Under the pieces are notes generated by a model. It had not been told where the DNA came from. It saw only the letters and a list, made by a program, of their open reading frames with translations, and did not search any database. Below are positions 1 to 7,601 of a stretch of DNA of 64,000 bases, in pieces. A program made the translations under genes and the position numbers. The DNA lies in NCBI RefSeq assembly GCF_028462125.1, contig NZ_CP115468.1, forward strand, positions 3,589,559 through 3,653,558, written 5' to 3'. The DNA is from Leptospira sp. GIMC2001. Lineage in GTDB: Bacteria > Spirochaetota > Leptospiria > Leptospirales > Leptospiraceae. The first letter of the stretch is position 1; every line of letters starts with the position of its first letter.

Positions 1-99
1 CATCCTCAACTAAACCATGATCTCTGCTCTAACCTAGGCATCCTCAACACGACCTTGATCTACGTCTACCCTAGCCTGAACCAGATCTCCATCTGATCC
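1..99. repeat. degenerate 38-bp tandem repeat
   Basis: Two adjacent 38-bp units (1-38 and 39-76) both begin CATCCTCAAC and share the pattern GA-CC-TGATCT-C-CT-CCTAG. A third, weaker copy lacking the first ten bases follows at about 77-99. The repeat runs off the left edge, so its full extent is unknown. It may be non-coding, or the decayed end of a repeat-containing coding sequence on the minus strand. Confidence 0.4.
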
Positions 100-168
100 G
101 TCCTTCCATAACACAGCTCCGATCGCGACTCTATTTGAACTATCTCCATTCCAGTAAATATATTCTCT
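34..168 (-). pseudogene. short open coding remnant, no start codon
   Basis: On the minus strand an open stretch of 44 codons reads REYIYWNGDSS...VAIGAVLWKDG...VDQGRVEDA and then stops at 34-36. It has no ATG, GTG or TTG near its 5' end and follows an in-frame TGA. The composition looks protein-like, but I do not recognise a family. It is best read as the decayed 3' end of a gene, overlapping the 38-bp repeat. The rest of the leader region to 279 shows nothing I can support. A chance open frame is the alternative. Confidence 0.25.
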
Positions 169-279
169 TCATCCAAATACAAATGGAAATTTAGATTCTT
201 AGCTTTAAAGATCGTAGAATCTTGGTATTCAAAATTATTTCCTATAGATTTAGTTCAGTCTATACTATCCTGAATAAAA

Positions 280-2535
280 TCAATTCACATAGCCTTGTTT
301 TTTAAGAATATCCATTGCCTCTGATCCGAGATTTTCTTGGATAATAGGACTCTGGAATCCACTTCCATTTCTCCAGATTTGGATTCGGAAATCTTTCGAT
401 AGTGATGGCGGTCCAGAAATTGCGCGAAAGAAATTATCACATTCTAAATCAACGCAATCACCAGGATTCAAATCATAAGTTCCCACTCCCCAATCATACT
501 TACTTGCTTGAATCCCATCAATATTTATTTTAAATTGAGGAAAGGAAACATCTGGATAAACATGAAAATTCCATTCAACAATTTCGTTTTCATTTAAGTC
601 AAACTGGAATTGGTTGAAACCTTTGACAATTGGAATTTTGCTTACTGATTGGAGAGTTGTTTTTGTAGCTTGATTGTAAGAACGGATGATTCCAGCGTTC
701 AGTAGTACCTTAAATTCTATTTTCGATCTTTTATCACCTTTGGGCCGATGGATTCTAATAGTATAATAAGAATTAGGTGGAACTGTATCGTTCAATATTT
801 TCTTTAGTTTTGAATATTCTGAATCGATGGGAATAGAATTACTTTGCTTCAAAATGTAAGGATTGTGTTCTTCTGGATCTTGTTTTGTATTGTAGAGAAA
901 TTCTCTCTCTTCTCCTACATTTCCCTGCCAGAATCCAAGCCTATGAAATCTATATGATTTCTTCATAAGCTTCCAATCTCCGACCTCGACTGCTTGAGTT
1001 GCCCTAGTCTCACCGTAGTATTCTCTTTCTGAAGTTTCTCTTCCAGCGAGCATGGACTGTATCGCAACTCCACGCAAATCATGCGCTGAATCAATACCCA
1101 ACTCTTCTAGAATTGTAGGCAAAATATCAATTGAGCGAGTCATTTTTCCAACTTTCAATCCATGCAATTTCGCATAATTTGAATTAGCTGGGAATTTAAT
1201 TATAAGTGGAACATGAATATCTTCTCTAAACAAACTTTGTCCATGTCCGAACAAAGTGTTCGTTCCGGTAAAAGGAGAAATCTCATGAAATGGATCCATT
1301 ACTTCACCATGATCGGACGTTATAATAAGCATCGTTTGATCCCACCTGCCCGATGATTTTAATTCAGACAGTATTTTCCCCAACTCCGCATCAACAAAAG
1401 CAACTTCACCAAGATAATCAATTTTTCTTCCGTCTATTGCCTTCAGTTCCTTTTCTGGAATAATCACTTGAGATCGATATTTTTCTGGAGGAGTGTATGG
1501 CTTATGCGGATCATTATAATTCAAAAACAAAAATCTAGGAATTGGAAGCTTCTTCGTGTTTTTTAAATAAGATAAAGATTCTTGTGTTATTCTAATTGTG
1601 TCTTCTCCCGACCTTGAGTAATCGTGAAGCGACTGGAAACCATAATCGGCTCCAATTTTTCGATGCTCACTGAGAAAAGGATTATTGCCAATCATCTGAG
1701 TCATATAACCTTTTGAGCCAACTAACAGAGGTAATGGAATAAGATCAGAATTGTACAAATTGTCCGTCTCATCCGATCCAACAGGATAATCCCAGAAATT
1801 CAAAAAATTTTCTGAGGCATATCGTCCCGTAAAGAATATTGAAGTAGATGGTCTAGTCCAGGCAGCATTCACAAAATGTTTATCAAATGAAATGGAGTCT
1901 GATCTTAAGGAATCCAAATTGGGTGTCACAGAATATTGACCTAAAACATCATGTCTCAACGAATCAATTACAACAAAAATAACATCAACCTTTTCAATGG
2001 ATTCTCGAAGCTCATTGAATCCTTGATCTATAGGATTGAGCCAGGTAGCAGAAAGTGAAATGCTTTCCGAGCCAGGGTTATAAATCTCTAATATTGCAGA
2101 CTCTACCCCGCATTGAACCACCAAAGGTCTAGCCGATAGATCGACCATACTTTGATTGCAATAAATTTCCAAACCGTCCGGAAAACTTTCTTGAGAATTG
2201 ATTATAAAATGATTCAATCCAAAAGGAAAATTATAGAATATTTTAGACTGCGGTGTTATAAAAATATTCCGATCCACATTTTCTATTAGGTTCTTAGTTG
2301 AATATTCTAAGTAGACAGGTATTGCTGAATTATTCCATGGATCAGATTTGATTCGATTATCTTGCCCAACCTTTTCTCCCGTAAAACCTGATGTCACAAA
2401 TGATTGCGGTCTAAGCAAGGATATCGTCTCGCTTGCATAGATCAATTGTGGATCTGGTTTGAGAGTGATTGGTTTACAAAATAAAATTGAGCTGAATAAA
2501 GAAATTACTAAAATGAAAAAAATCTTGACAATCAC
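280..2535 (-). CDS. alkaline-phosphatase-superfamily (sulfatase-fold) enzyme with Thr nucleophile
   Basis: A 751-residue exported protein with an N-terminal signal peptide (about residues 1-20), a roughly 160-residue N-terminal region, a sulfatase-fold catalytic domain (about 184-520) and a 200-residue C-terminal region I cannot assign. Metal-site signatures are IDSLRHD (190-196), NDPHKPY (341-347) and TSDHGE (406-411) followed by FGHG. In classical sulfatases the nucleophile sits in C/S-x-P-S-R. Here the segment is WTRPST with Thr227 in that place and no following Arg, as in phosphoethanolamine and phosphoglycerol transferases. I therefore infer a phosphotransferase or phosphodiesterase acting outside the inner membrane; the substrate is unknown. 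The GTG start overlaps the stop of the upstream membrane-protein gene by four bases (GTGA), so the two are probably translationally coupled. Confidence 0.8.
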   Translation of the reverse strand: MIVKIFFILVISLFSSILFCKPITLKPDPQLIYASETISLLRPQSFVTSGFTGEKVGQDNRIKSDPWNNSAIPVYLEYSTKNLIENVDRNIFITPQSKIFYNFPFGLNHFIINSQESFPDGLEIYCNQSMVDLSARPLVVQCGVESAILEIYNPGSESISLSATWLNPIDQGFNELRESIEKVDVIFVVIDSLRHDVLGQYSVTPNLDSLRSDSISFDKHFVNAAWTRPSTSIFFTGRYASENFLNFWDYPVGSDETDNLYNSDLIPLPLLVGSKGYMTQMIGNNPFLSEHRKIGADYGFQSLHDYSRSGEDTIRITQESLSYLKNTKKLPIPRFLFLNYNDPHKPYTPPEKYRSQVIIPEKELKAIDGRKIDYLGEVAFVDAELGKILSELKSSGRWDQTMLIITSDHGEVMDPFHEISPFTGTNTLFGHGQSLFREDIHVPLIIKFPANSNYAKLHGLKVGKMTRSIDILPTILEELGIDSAHDLRGVAIQSMLAGRETSEREYYGETRATQAVEVGDWKLMKKSYRFHRLGFWQGNVGEEREFLYNTKQDPEEHNPYILKQSNSIPIDSEYSKLKKILNDTVPPNSYYTIRIHRPKGDKRSKIEFKVLLNAGIIRSYNQATKTTLQSVSKIPIVKGFNQFQFDLNENEIVEWNFHVYPDVSFPQFKINIDGIQASKYDWGVGTYDLNPGDCVDLECDNFFRAISGPPSLSKDFRIQIWRNGSGFQSPIIQENLGSEAMDILKKQGYVN

Positions 2536-2924
2536 CCTTTTACATCAAACATATGTAAGGCTGTAAGCCAAACACCTATCATAATAAAAGCGATGCCTGT
2601 CCATTGTGACCAAGTCAATCTTTCCTTGAAGAAGATAGCGGAAGCAATCAACACAATGATAAATCCAGAACTTGTAAACACAGGATATGCAAGTGACAAC
2701 TTCAATCCTTTGCCGAGAACAAATCTATATCCAACCAATGCCAATCCAAAACATGCAAGACCACCAATAAACACTGGATTGAGAAAGTATACGATAAGTC
2801 CTGTCAATCCTTGAGATTCAGGTGGGGTCACTGCATCATTGAGCGAACTTGTCTTGATCAGAATATTGGCTAGAGCATTGAAGATAACAGCTATACAAAA
2901 AATTATGAGGATCTGGACTGACAT
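2532..2924 (-). CDS. small EamA/SMR-like four-helix membrane protein
   Basis: About 130 residues with four hydrophobic segments, and the AYPVFTSSG...FFKERL...GIAFIMIGVWL pattern of the drug/metabolite transporter superfamily. Four-helix members such as EmrE carry a membrane glutamate in helix 1. Here the aligned position is Asn (VIFNALANILIK), so a classical proton-driven multidrug exporter is unlikely; ArnE/ArnF-type lipid-carrier flippase subunits are a better comparison. I chose ATG at 2924; an in-frame GTG at 2933 is possible. A TTGACC-N16-TATTCT sequence just upstream would make the message nearly leaderless if it is the promoter. The stop overlaps the start of the downstream phosphatase-superfamily gene, suggesting a shared envelope-lipid role (inference). 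Confidence 0.7.
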   Translation of the reverse strand: MSVQILIIFCIAVIFNALANILIKTSSLNDAVTPPESQGLTGLIVYFLNPVFIGGLACFGLALVGYRFVLGKGLKLSLAYPVFTSSGFIIVLIASAIFFKERLTWSQWTGIAFIMIGVWLTALHMFDVKG

Positions 2925-2968
2925 GTACCCCACAGAATAAATTCTAAGCTCTTTAGGTCAAATGTAAA

Positions 2969-3805
2969 ATGAAAGAAAATACTCTCTCCTTTCGCGATTT
3001 TAATTTAAATGTTTTGGATTCTGAGACTCCTGGTCGAACAATCATATTCGCTCACGCAAATGGATATTCTGCCGGATGTTATAAATACTACCACCAAGCT
3101 CTCCAAAAAAAATTCCGAATCATTGCCTTTGATTTCGTTGGGCATGGCAAATCAGAATCCACTTTGAATTTTTCAAACTGGCTTTTTTTTCGAGATCAAT
3201 TGCTCGAAGTTCTAAAGAGCAGAATTTCTCCAGGAGAAAAAGCAATTGGAATCGGGCATTCTCTTGGCGGCGCAAGTACCTTACTTTCTTGCAAAGAAGC
3301 ACCTGAATTATTTGAGAAAGCGATCGTTCTAGATCCAGTTGTATTAGGTTTTCGCATAACAACACTAGCAAAAATATTTGGGAATCCACTTGCGAAAGTA
3401 GCAAAAAAAAGAAGAAAACAATTTCAATCTATTGAATTGGTTCGAAGAGCTTTCCGTAATTTTCCAGCCTTTGCGAATTGGGAAGAATCTGTGTTCCAGG
3501 ATTATTTGGATTCATGCCTAAGACCCACAGGCAACAAAAAGGAAGTTGAGTTGTGTTGTGATCCAGAGGTCGAAGCTCGGATTTTTTCTCTTTCTAGTTA
3601 CAGAGTGTTCTCAAGATTCCACGGAATCAAAACAGAAGTACATGTAGCGATTCCAGAAAAATACGAAGTATGTAGTCCAAGACATGCCCGACTCATCACA
3701 AAAAGAAATCCTTTGTCGTCGGTAAGTATTTGGAAGGATGCAACTCATTTTTTTCCTTTCGAATTGCCTGCCAAAACTCTTGAATTTATTGAATCCAAAT
3801 TATGA
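2969..3805 (+). CDS. alpha/beta hydrolase fold protein
   Basis: A 278-residue soluble protein without a signal peptide. It has the nucleophile elbow GIGHSLGG (Ser98), the preceding oxyanion-loop motif FAHANG (28-32), FDFVGHGKS after strand 4, and a likely catalytic His in DATHFF near residue 264. These fit the alpha/beta hydrolase superfamily (esterase, lipase or haloperoxidase-like); the substrate cannot be named. It is divergent from the EamA-like gene with only about 45 bases between the starts, so promoters must overlap. ATG at 2969 follows a weak TTAGGT ribosome site. Confidence 0.8.
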   Translation: MKENTLSFRDFNLNVLDSETPGRTIIFAHANGYSAGCYKYYHQALQKKFRIIAFDFVGHGKSESTLNFSNWLFFRDQLLEVLKSRISPGEKAIGIGHSLGGASTLLSCKEAPELFEKAIVLDPVVLGFRITTLAKIFGNPLAKVAKKRRKQFQSIELVRRAFRNFPAFANWEESVFQDYLDSCLRPTGNKKEVELCCDPEVEARIFSLSSYRVFSRFHGIKTEVHVAIPEKYEVCSPRHARLITKRNPLSSVSIWKDATHFFPFELPAKTLEFIESKL

Positions 3806-3924
3806 ATCATACGATTTCAATTTTGATTCAATGATCTCAGCTACAATGACAATCATTTTCGCGCTTTTACTTTTTGATTGATTGAAAATACTAAGATAAT
3901 TACAAACCAATAAGGATTCACTCG

Positions 3925-4692
3925 ATGTTTTTTGTATTTTCTAAATTATTAACAATTTTTCTTTTTCCATTGCCTCTTGCAATATTGTTTGGAATTTTTC
4001 TAGGAATTCGATACGGACGAGGAAGATTTCGCCTAATTCTAATTATGCCTTGGTTGGTTCTATGGGCATTCTCCACCTATCCCGTAACTGAAGCACTGAT
4101 ACAACCTCTGGAAGATTTTGTTCCACCAAGGCAGATCCAAGAGATCGAAAAAGCTGATGCTATCGTTGTACTTGGCGGTATGATCAATAACCTCACACGA
4201 ATTCCCAACACGGTAGAATTGACTACAGCCGCAGATCGCCTAACAGAAGGTTATTTTCTGTATAAAAACAAAAAGGCACCAAGAATCCTATTTACTGGTG
4301 GGTCTGGAATACTTTTCCATGAAGGAGAAGCAGAAGCGGACCAAGCAAAACGATTCTATAGATCTCTGGGAGTACCGGAAAATGATATAGTTCTCGAGGG
4401 CGAATCTCGCAACACAAGAGAGAATGCGATCTACTCTGGAATTTTACTGAGAGAAATGGGAGCTAAGAAAATCATTCTCGTTACATCAGCATTTCATATG
4501 AGACGTTCTATGACCGAATTTGAGCGGGAAGATATAGAGATCATTCCCTTTCCAACTGATTACCGAACTCTCAATTCAACAGTTAGTAGCTGGGAACAAC
4601 TCACTCCCTCCGTGGGGGCATTGGACACATCCACCGCAGCGATCAAGGAGTGGGTTGGGATTTTTGTCTATAGCCTAAAGGATATTTTCTGA
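3925..4692 (+). CDS. ElyC/SanA/YdcF-family (DUF218) envelope protein
   Basis: 255 residues, close to the 259 of E. coli ElyC. Two N-terminal membrane helices (about 3-25 and 33-52) are followed by a DUF218 domain (about 76-235) with AIVVLGG, FTGGSG, the hallmark SRNTRENA, and LVTSAFHMRRS. ElyC proteins are linked to peptidoglycan precursor and lipid-carrier homeostasis at the inner membrane. That role is plausible here but rests only on family resemblance. It appears to be a single gene ending in a hairpin shared with the convergent gene. Confidence 0.85.
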   Translation: MFFVFSKLLTIFLFPLPLAILFGIFLGIRYGRGRFRLILIMPWLVLWAFSTYPVTEALIQPLEDFVPPRQIQEIEKADAIVVLGGMINNLTRIPNTVELTTAADRLTEGYFLYKNKKAPRILFTGGSGILFHEGEAEADQAKRFYRSLGVPENDIVLEGESRNTRENAIYSGILLREMGAKKIILVTSAFHMRRSMTEFEREDIEIIPFPTDYRTLNSTVSSWEQLTPSVGALDTSTAAIKEWVGIFVYSLKDIF

Positions 4693-4754
4693 AAACAATT
4701 TCATAAATAAATTCTAATTAGGCCAATCGACAACAAGTCAAGGCTCAGAGATTG

Positions 4755-4788
4755 AGAGATTGAGAAATCGAAAATCTCAATCTCTTTC
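4755..4788 (+). terminator. perfect 11-bp hairpin between convergent genes
   Basis: AGAGATTGAGA (4755-4765) pairs perfectly with TCTCAATCTCT (4775-4785) across a nine-base loop, followed by TTTCT on the plus strand. It lies 63 bases after the elyC-like stop and overlaps the last codons of the convergent gene. The stem is AT-rich and the T tract is short, so it would be a weak terminator. Confidence 0.45.
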
Positions 4789-5463
4789 TAATACAAAAAA
4801 GAATGGTTGCTCCATTTTTTTGAAATCCATACAACCCATTAGAGTGTTGTCGTCAACTTTTCTAAATACATCATTGATTGGCAGATTGTCGTAGATCATA
4901 GTTGCCGTCGTTTTGCCTCGAAACTCAAGCATTCGGATTCTTGCTTTGGACTTGCTAGTTGTAAAAAGAAACCGAAACAATAAAAAAATTGGTGTAAGAA
5001 ATCCAAGATTCGTCGAAGGAATTTTGGTCGCGAGACCCACGGGCATAAGAGAAGGATTGACCGTAAATAATTTTCCACCCCATCCCTTGAACACCAACGG
5101 ATGGACATTTTCTGTATTGATGAATTCCTTGCCATACCAATTGAAGGTTTCCAATGCACCATCCATCGTATGTTTGGTTTTGAAACCTGATCCATGCCAG
5201 CGCCCAATGATATCAATGAGAGAAACGGTTTCCAATCGATCATAAAGATCAAAAGCTTCTTCTGTCGAATTGGAATCGGCATTTCTCATTTCTTGAAATT
5301 TTGAAACCAAATCATTTTTAGAGATCGGTTTTTTGGTTGGCAGATTAGAATTTGAGACCTTGCGTGAGCTGTCCATTTTCTTGGTTAATTTTGTTTTTAC
5401 CCCAGATTTACTGGCTGATTTCTTAGTTTGCATTTTGTTTTGTGATAGTGTTTTGTTATTCAT
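4777..5463 (-). CDS. GXWXG / DUF4334 domain protein
   Basis: A 228-residue protein from the ATG at 5463, which lies five bases after the stop of the upstream esterase gene; a longer reading would overlap that gene and is less likely. Residues 1-50 are Lys/Ser/Thr-rich and low in complexity. The rest matches the GXWXG plus DUF4334 arrangement: IIGRWHGSGF (85-94), a conserved FNWYGKEF, and the C-terminal block EFRGKTTATMIYDNLPINDVF. The family has no established function; it is often cytosolic and proposed to bind small hydrophobic molecules. No clear ribosome site precedes the start, which fits translation coupled to the upstream gene. Confidence 0.75.
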   Translation of the reverse strand: MNNKTLSQNKMQTKKSASKSGVKTKLTKKMDSSRKVSNSNLPTKKPISKNDLVSKFQEMRNADSNSTEEAFDLYDRLETVSLIDIIGRWHGSGFKTKHTMDGALETFNWYGKEFINTENVHPLVFKGWGGKLFTVNPSLMPVGLATKIPSTNLGFLTPIFLLFRFLFTTSKSKARIRMLEFRGKTTATMIYDNLPINDVFRKVDDNTLMGCMDFKKMEQPFFFVLERD

Positions 5464-5468
5464 ATTTT

Positions 5469-6950
5469 TTATAAAGAATTGGCCGTCGCGCATTTGTTGG
5501 AGTCTGTTCCGCTTCCACAGAGACAGCTTTCGCCGTTGCACTGAACCGAGCTTGGCTGTTGCTTATTCGCAATTGCTGAATACCAGTCAAGCAAACTACG
5601 ATTGTTAGTTGATGTTGAATAGAAATTGCTGCTCATAGTTATTGTATGACTAGGACCCGGTGCGATATAGTATGAGTAATTATTGACACCCACTGGCAGA
5701 TTTACTATCTGAGATATCATGCCAATTACGGTGGAGCCATTCTTTGGATCTGTTCCTCCATTTCTCCATAAACTAATAAGAGGTGCTGTTGCATTGCTTG
5801 AGCATCCGGCAAAGTCGCCACCACTCAGTCCATTGGCATTGCCCCATAGAACACTGCAGTCTGAACCTCCAGAAGAAGTTGTCTCATTAGTATAGGATAC
5901 CGGTTGATCGCGAACAATTCTTGTAACATTTAAGAAGAATGCTTGGGTCGTATCAAGTGCAGAAGTGTATTGTCCAAATCTTACATTTGGATAAGCTTGA
6001 GCAATTGACTTAACTAGGTCACCTAATTGAAGATTGTTGAAAACTCCGTCATTTATTCCTGGAATCCAATCTGGAAGATTGCTGAATACTCCTCCACCAG
6101 CCTTAGAAAACGCTGCGGTCACTCCCCATAAGGAATTGATAAAATTGTTATTGTTTGCAATTGTCACTCCGGCTGCAGCATCACTCACAACAGCATAATC
6201 AGTTGTTGATCCAAGTCCACCCATGGCTTCGATGATATAAGGTGAATTGAAAATTGCTCCGTACCCACCAGCACTTTGCCCAGTTATAAAAACTTTTTCT
6301 GGTGATGGATAGGAAGTTTGTAGGTCTTTGAGGACAGAAAGTGTATTGTCGAATCCACGATGTGAAAAGGTTCCACCCGGATTCGTATTGCCTGTAAAAT
6401 TGTTTGAAGTGGGCGAATACACAACATCATTAGAACCCCAATGAAGGTCACCCGTACAATATGGAATGAAAATTACTGTATAGGACGAGAAAGGATTGGT
6501 AGTTTTGCTATTGTCAAAAATTCCTCCACCAAATACAAATTTCATGGCAGTTGGCGACAATTGACTCAGACCATTGAAGTAGGTGGTTGTATTCGAGCCA
6601 AAACAATTGGCTTGGTTGAAGCAAGATCCACCACCCATAAAATTGATTAACAATTTCTTAGGATCACCACGACGAATATAGTAAAAAAATTCAGAATTGG
6701 AACCGCCTCCGAAAGAGTGACCCGAGCATTTAGCTTGGTAGCGAAAAGTTTTATTCCGAATAGTTATATTGCCATCAGAGGAAGGTTTCACTTGCTCCCA
6801 AGGAGATGCAACAAGTAACGCAAGCAATGTAACTATATTTTCTTCATCCTCTGAATCATCTTTAGAAGCACATGCCATATTCAAAAGCAGGACGCTCAGA
6901 ATTAAAATTGCAAAATTATAGAATTTCTTCTTACTAAAAAAATCAAACAT
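5469..6950 (-). CDS. pectinacetylesterase/Notum-family lipoprotein
   Basis: A 493-residue putative lipoprotein with signal VLLLNMAC and then an acidic DDSEDEE linker. The catalytic domain shows FMGGGSCF (oxyanion loop), IPYCTGDLHWG, the nucleophile motif ITGQSAGGYG (Ser about 226) and a late His in GPSHTI. These are the signatures of PAE/Notum carboxylesterases, which remove acetyl or acyl groups from polysaccharides or proteins. The substrate here is unknown. The start is ATG 6950, with AAGGA eight bases upstream; a TTG one codon earlier is possible. The C-terminus carries several cysteines (CNGESCLCG...KC), likely disulfides. It heads a two-gene operon with the DUF4334 protein. Confidence 0.85.
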   Translation of the reverse strand: MFDFFSKKKFYNFAILILSVLLLNMACASKDDSEDEENIVTLLALLVASPWEQVKPSSDGNITIRNKTFRYQAKCSGHSFGGGSNSEFFYYIRRGDPKKLLINFMGGGSCFNQANCFGSNTTTYFNGLSQLSPTAMKFVFGGGIFDNSKTTNPFSSYTVIFIPYCTGDLHWGSNDVVYSPTSNNFTGNTNPGGTFSHRGFDNTLSVLKDLQTSYPSPEKVFITGQSAGGYGAIFNSPYIIEAMGGLGSTTDYAVVSDAAAGVTIANNNNFINSLWGVTAAFSKAGGGVFSNLPDWIPGINDGVFNNLQLGDLVKSIAQAYPNVRFGQYTSALDTTQAFFLNVTRIVRDQPVSYTNETTSSGGSDCSVLWGNANGLSGGDFAGCSSNATAPLISLWRNGGTDPKNGSTVIGMISQIVNLPVGVNNYSYYIAPGPSHTITMSSNFYSTSTNNRSLLDWYSAIANKQQPSSVQCNGESCLCGSGTDSNKCATANSL

Positions 6951-7057
6951 CAATATTTTCCTTAAACATTTTATCCAAAAATCATTCAGTGCAAATAGAA
7001 TTTGGATGGTACTTTATATTCAAGATCGAATGATAAAAAAGAAAGATCTTTTTTGCG

Positions 7058-7079
7058 GTTCAAAAAGTTATTTTTGAAC
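7058..7079. other. perfect 9-bp hairpin in a divergent intergenic region
   Basis: GTTCAAAAA (7058-7066) and TTTTTGAAC (7071-7079) are perfect complements around GTTA. It lies between the divergent esterase and ccmE promoters, 117 bases upstream of ccmE. With no T tract it is more likely an operator or leader structure than a terminator. Confidence 0.35.
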
Positions 7080-7196
7080 ATAAGTATAAAATGCACTCAA
7101 TAGAAAGCTCTTCATAAAATCCTAGCGAATTCTAAGCCCGATAAAAAACTGGGAAGCAAGGTTGCCTCGCTAATATTGAGAGGTCTAAGGTATAGA

Positions 7197-7598
7197 ATGA
7201 ATCGCAAATTTCTTATTCTCACACTCATAATTGGTTTCTCATTGGCTGGAATTGCTTTTTTTTCGGCTCAGGAAACGGCTTATAAATTATTGGATGCATC
7301 GGAACTCGCGGCAAACCCAGCTCGTTATAAAGGTGACAATCTTCGTGTTCGAGGTTTTGTAAAACTCGGATCGCTTGTTCGCGAGGGTCGCACGGCAAAA
7401 TTTGAATTGGAATTGGAAGACAGAAATGTCCCAGTTTTTTTTACAGGTGAAAACCTTCTGCCTGATGCTTTCAAAGAAGGAGCTCGCGCACGAGTGGATG
7501 GACATTGGGAAAATGGAACTCTAGTTGCCAATCATGTTGAAGCCAAATGCGCTTCAAAATATGAAGCTGGTTACGCTGAAGGAAACGAGAGTTACTGA
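7197..7598 (+). CDS. ccmE: cytochrome c maturation protein CcmE, CxxxY variant
   Basis: A 133-residue heme chaperone of System I cytochrome c biogenesis. One N-terminal membrane anchor (about 4-22) is followed by a periplasmic OB-fold domain (ARYKGDNLRVRGFV, ELEDRNVPVFFTGENLLPDAF, ARVDGHW). Canonical CcmE binds heme covalently through His in HxxxY. Here the aligned segment is VEAKCASKY, with Cys118 and Tyr122, the CxxxY variant known from archaea and some sulfate reducers. The start is ATG 7197 with TAAGG seven bases before; the frame is also open upstream to a TTG at 7176. ccmF follows after three bases. No ccmABCD, G, H or I is in the window. Confidence 0.9.
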   Translation: MNRKFLILTLIIGFSLAGIAFFSAQETAYKLLDASELAANPARYKGDNLRVRGFVKLGSLVREGRTAKFELELEDRNVPVFFTGENLLPDAFKEGARARVDGHWENGTLVANHVEAKCASKYEAGYAEGNESY

Positions 7599-7601
7599 TC
7601 C

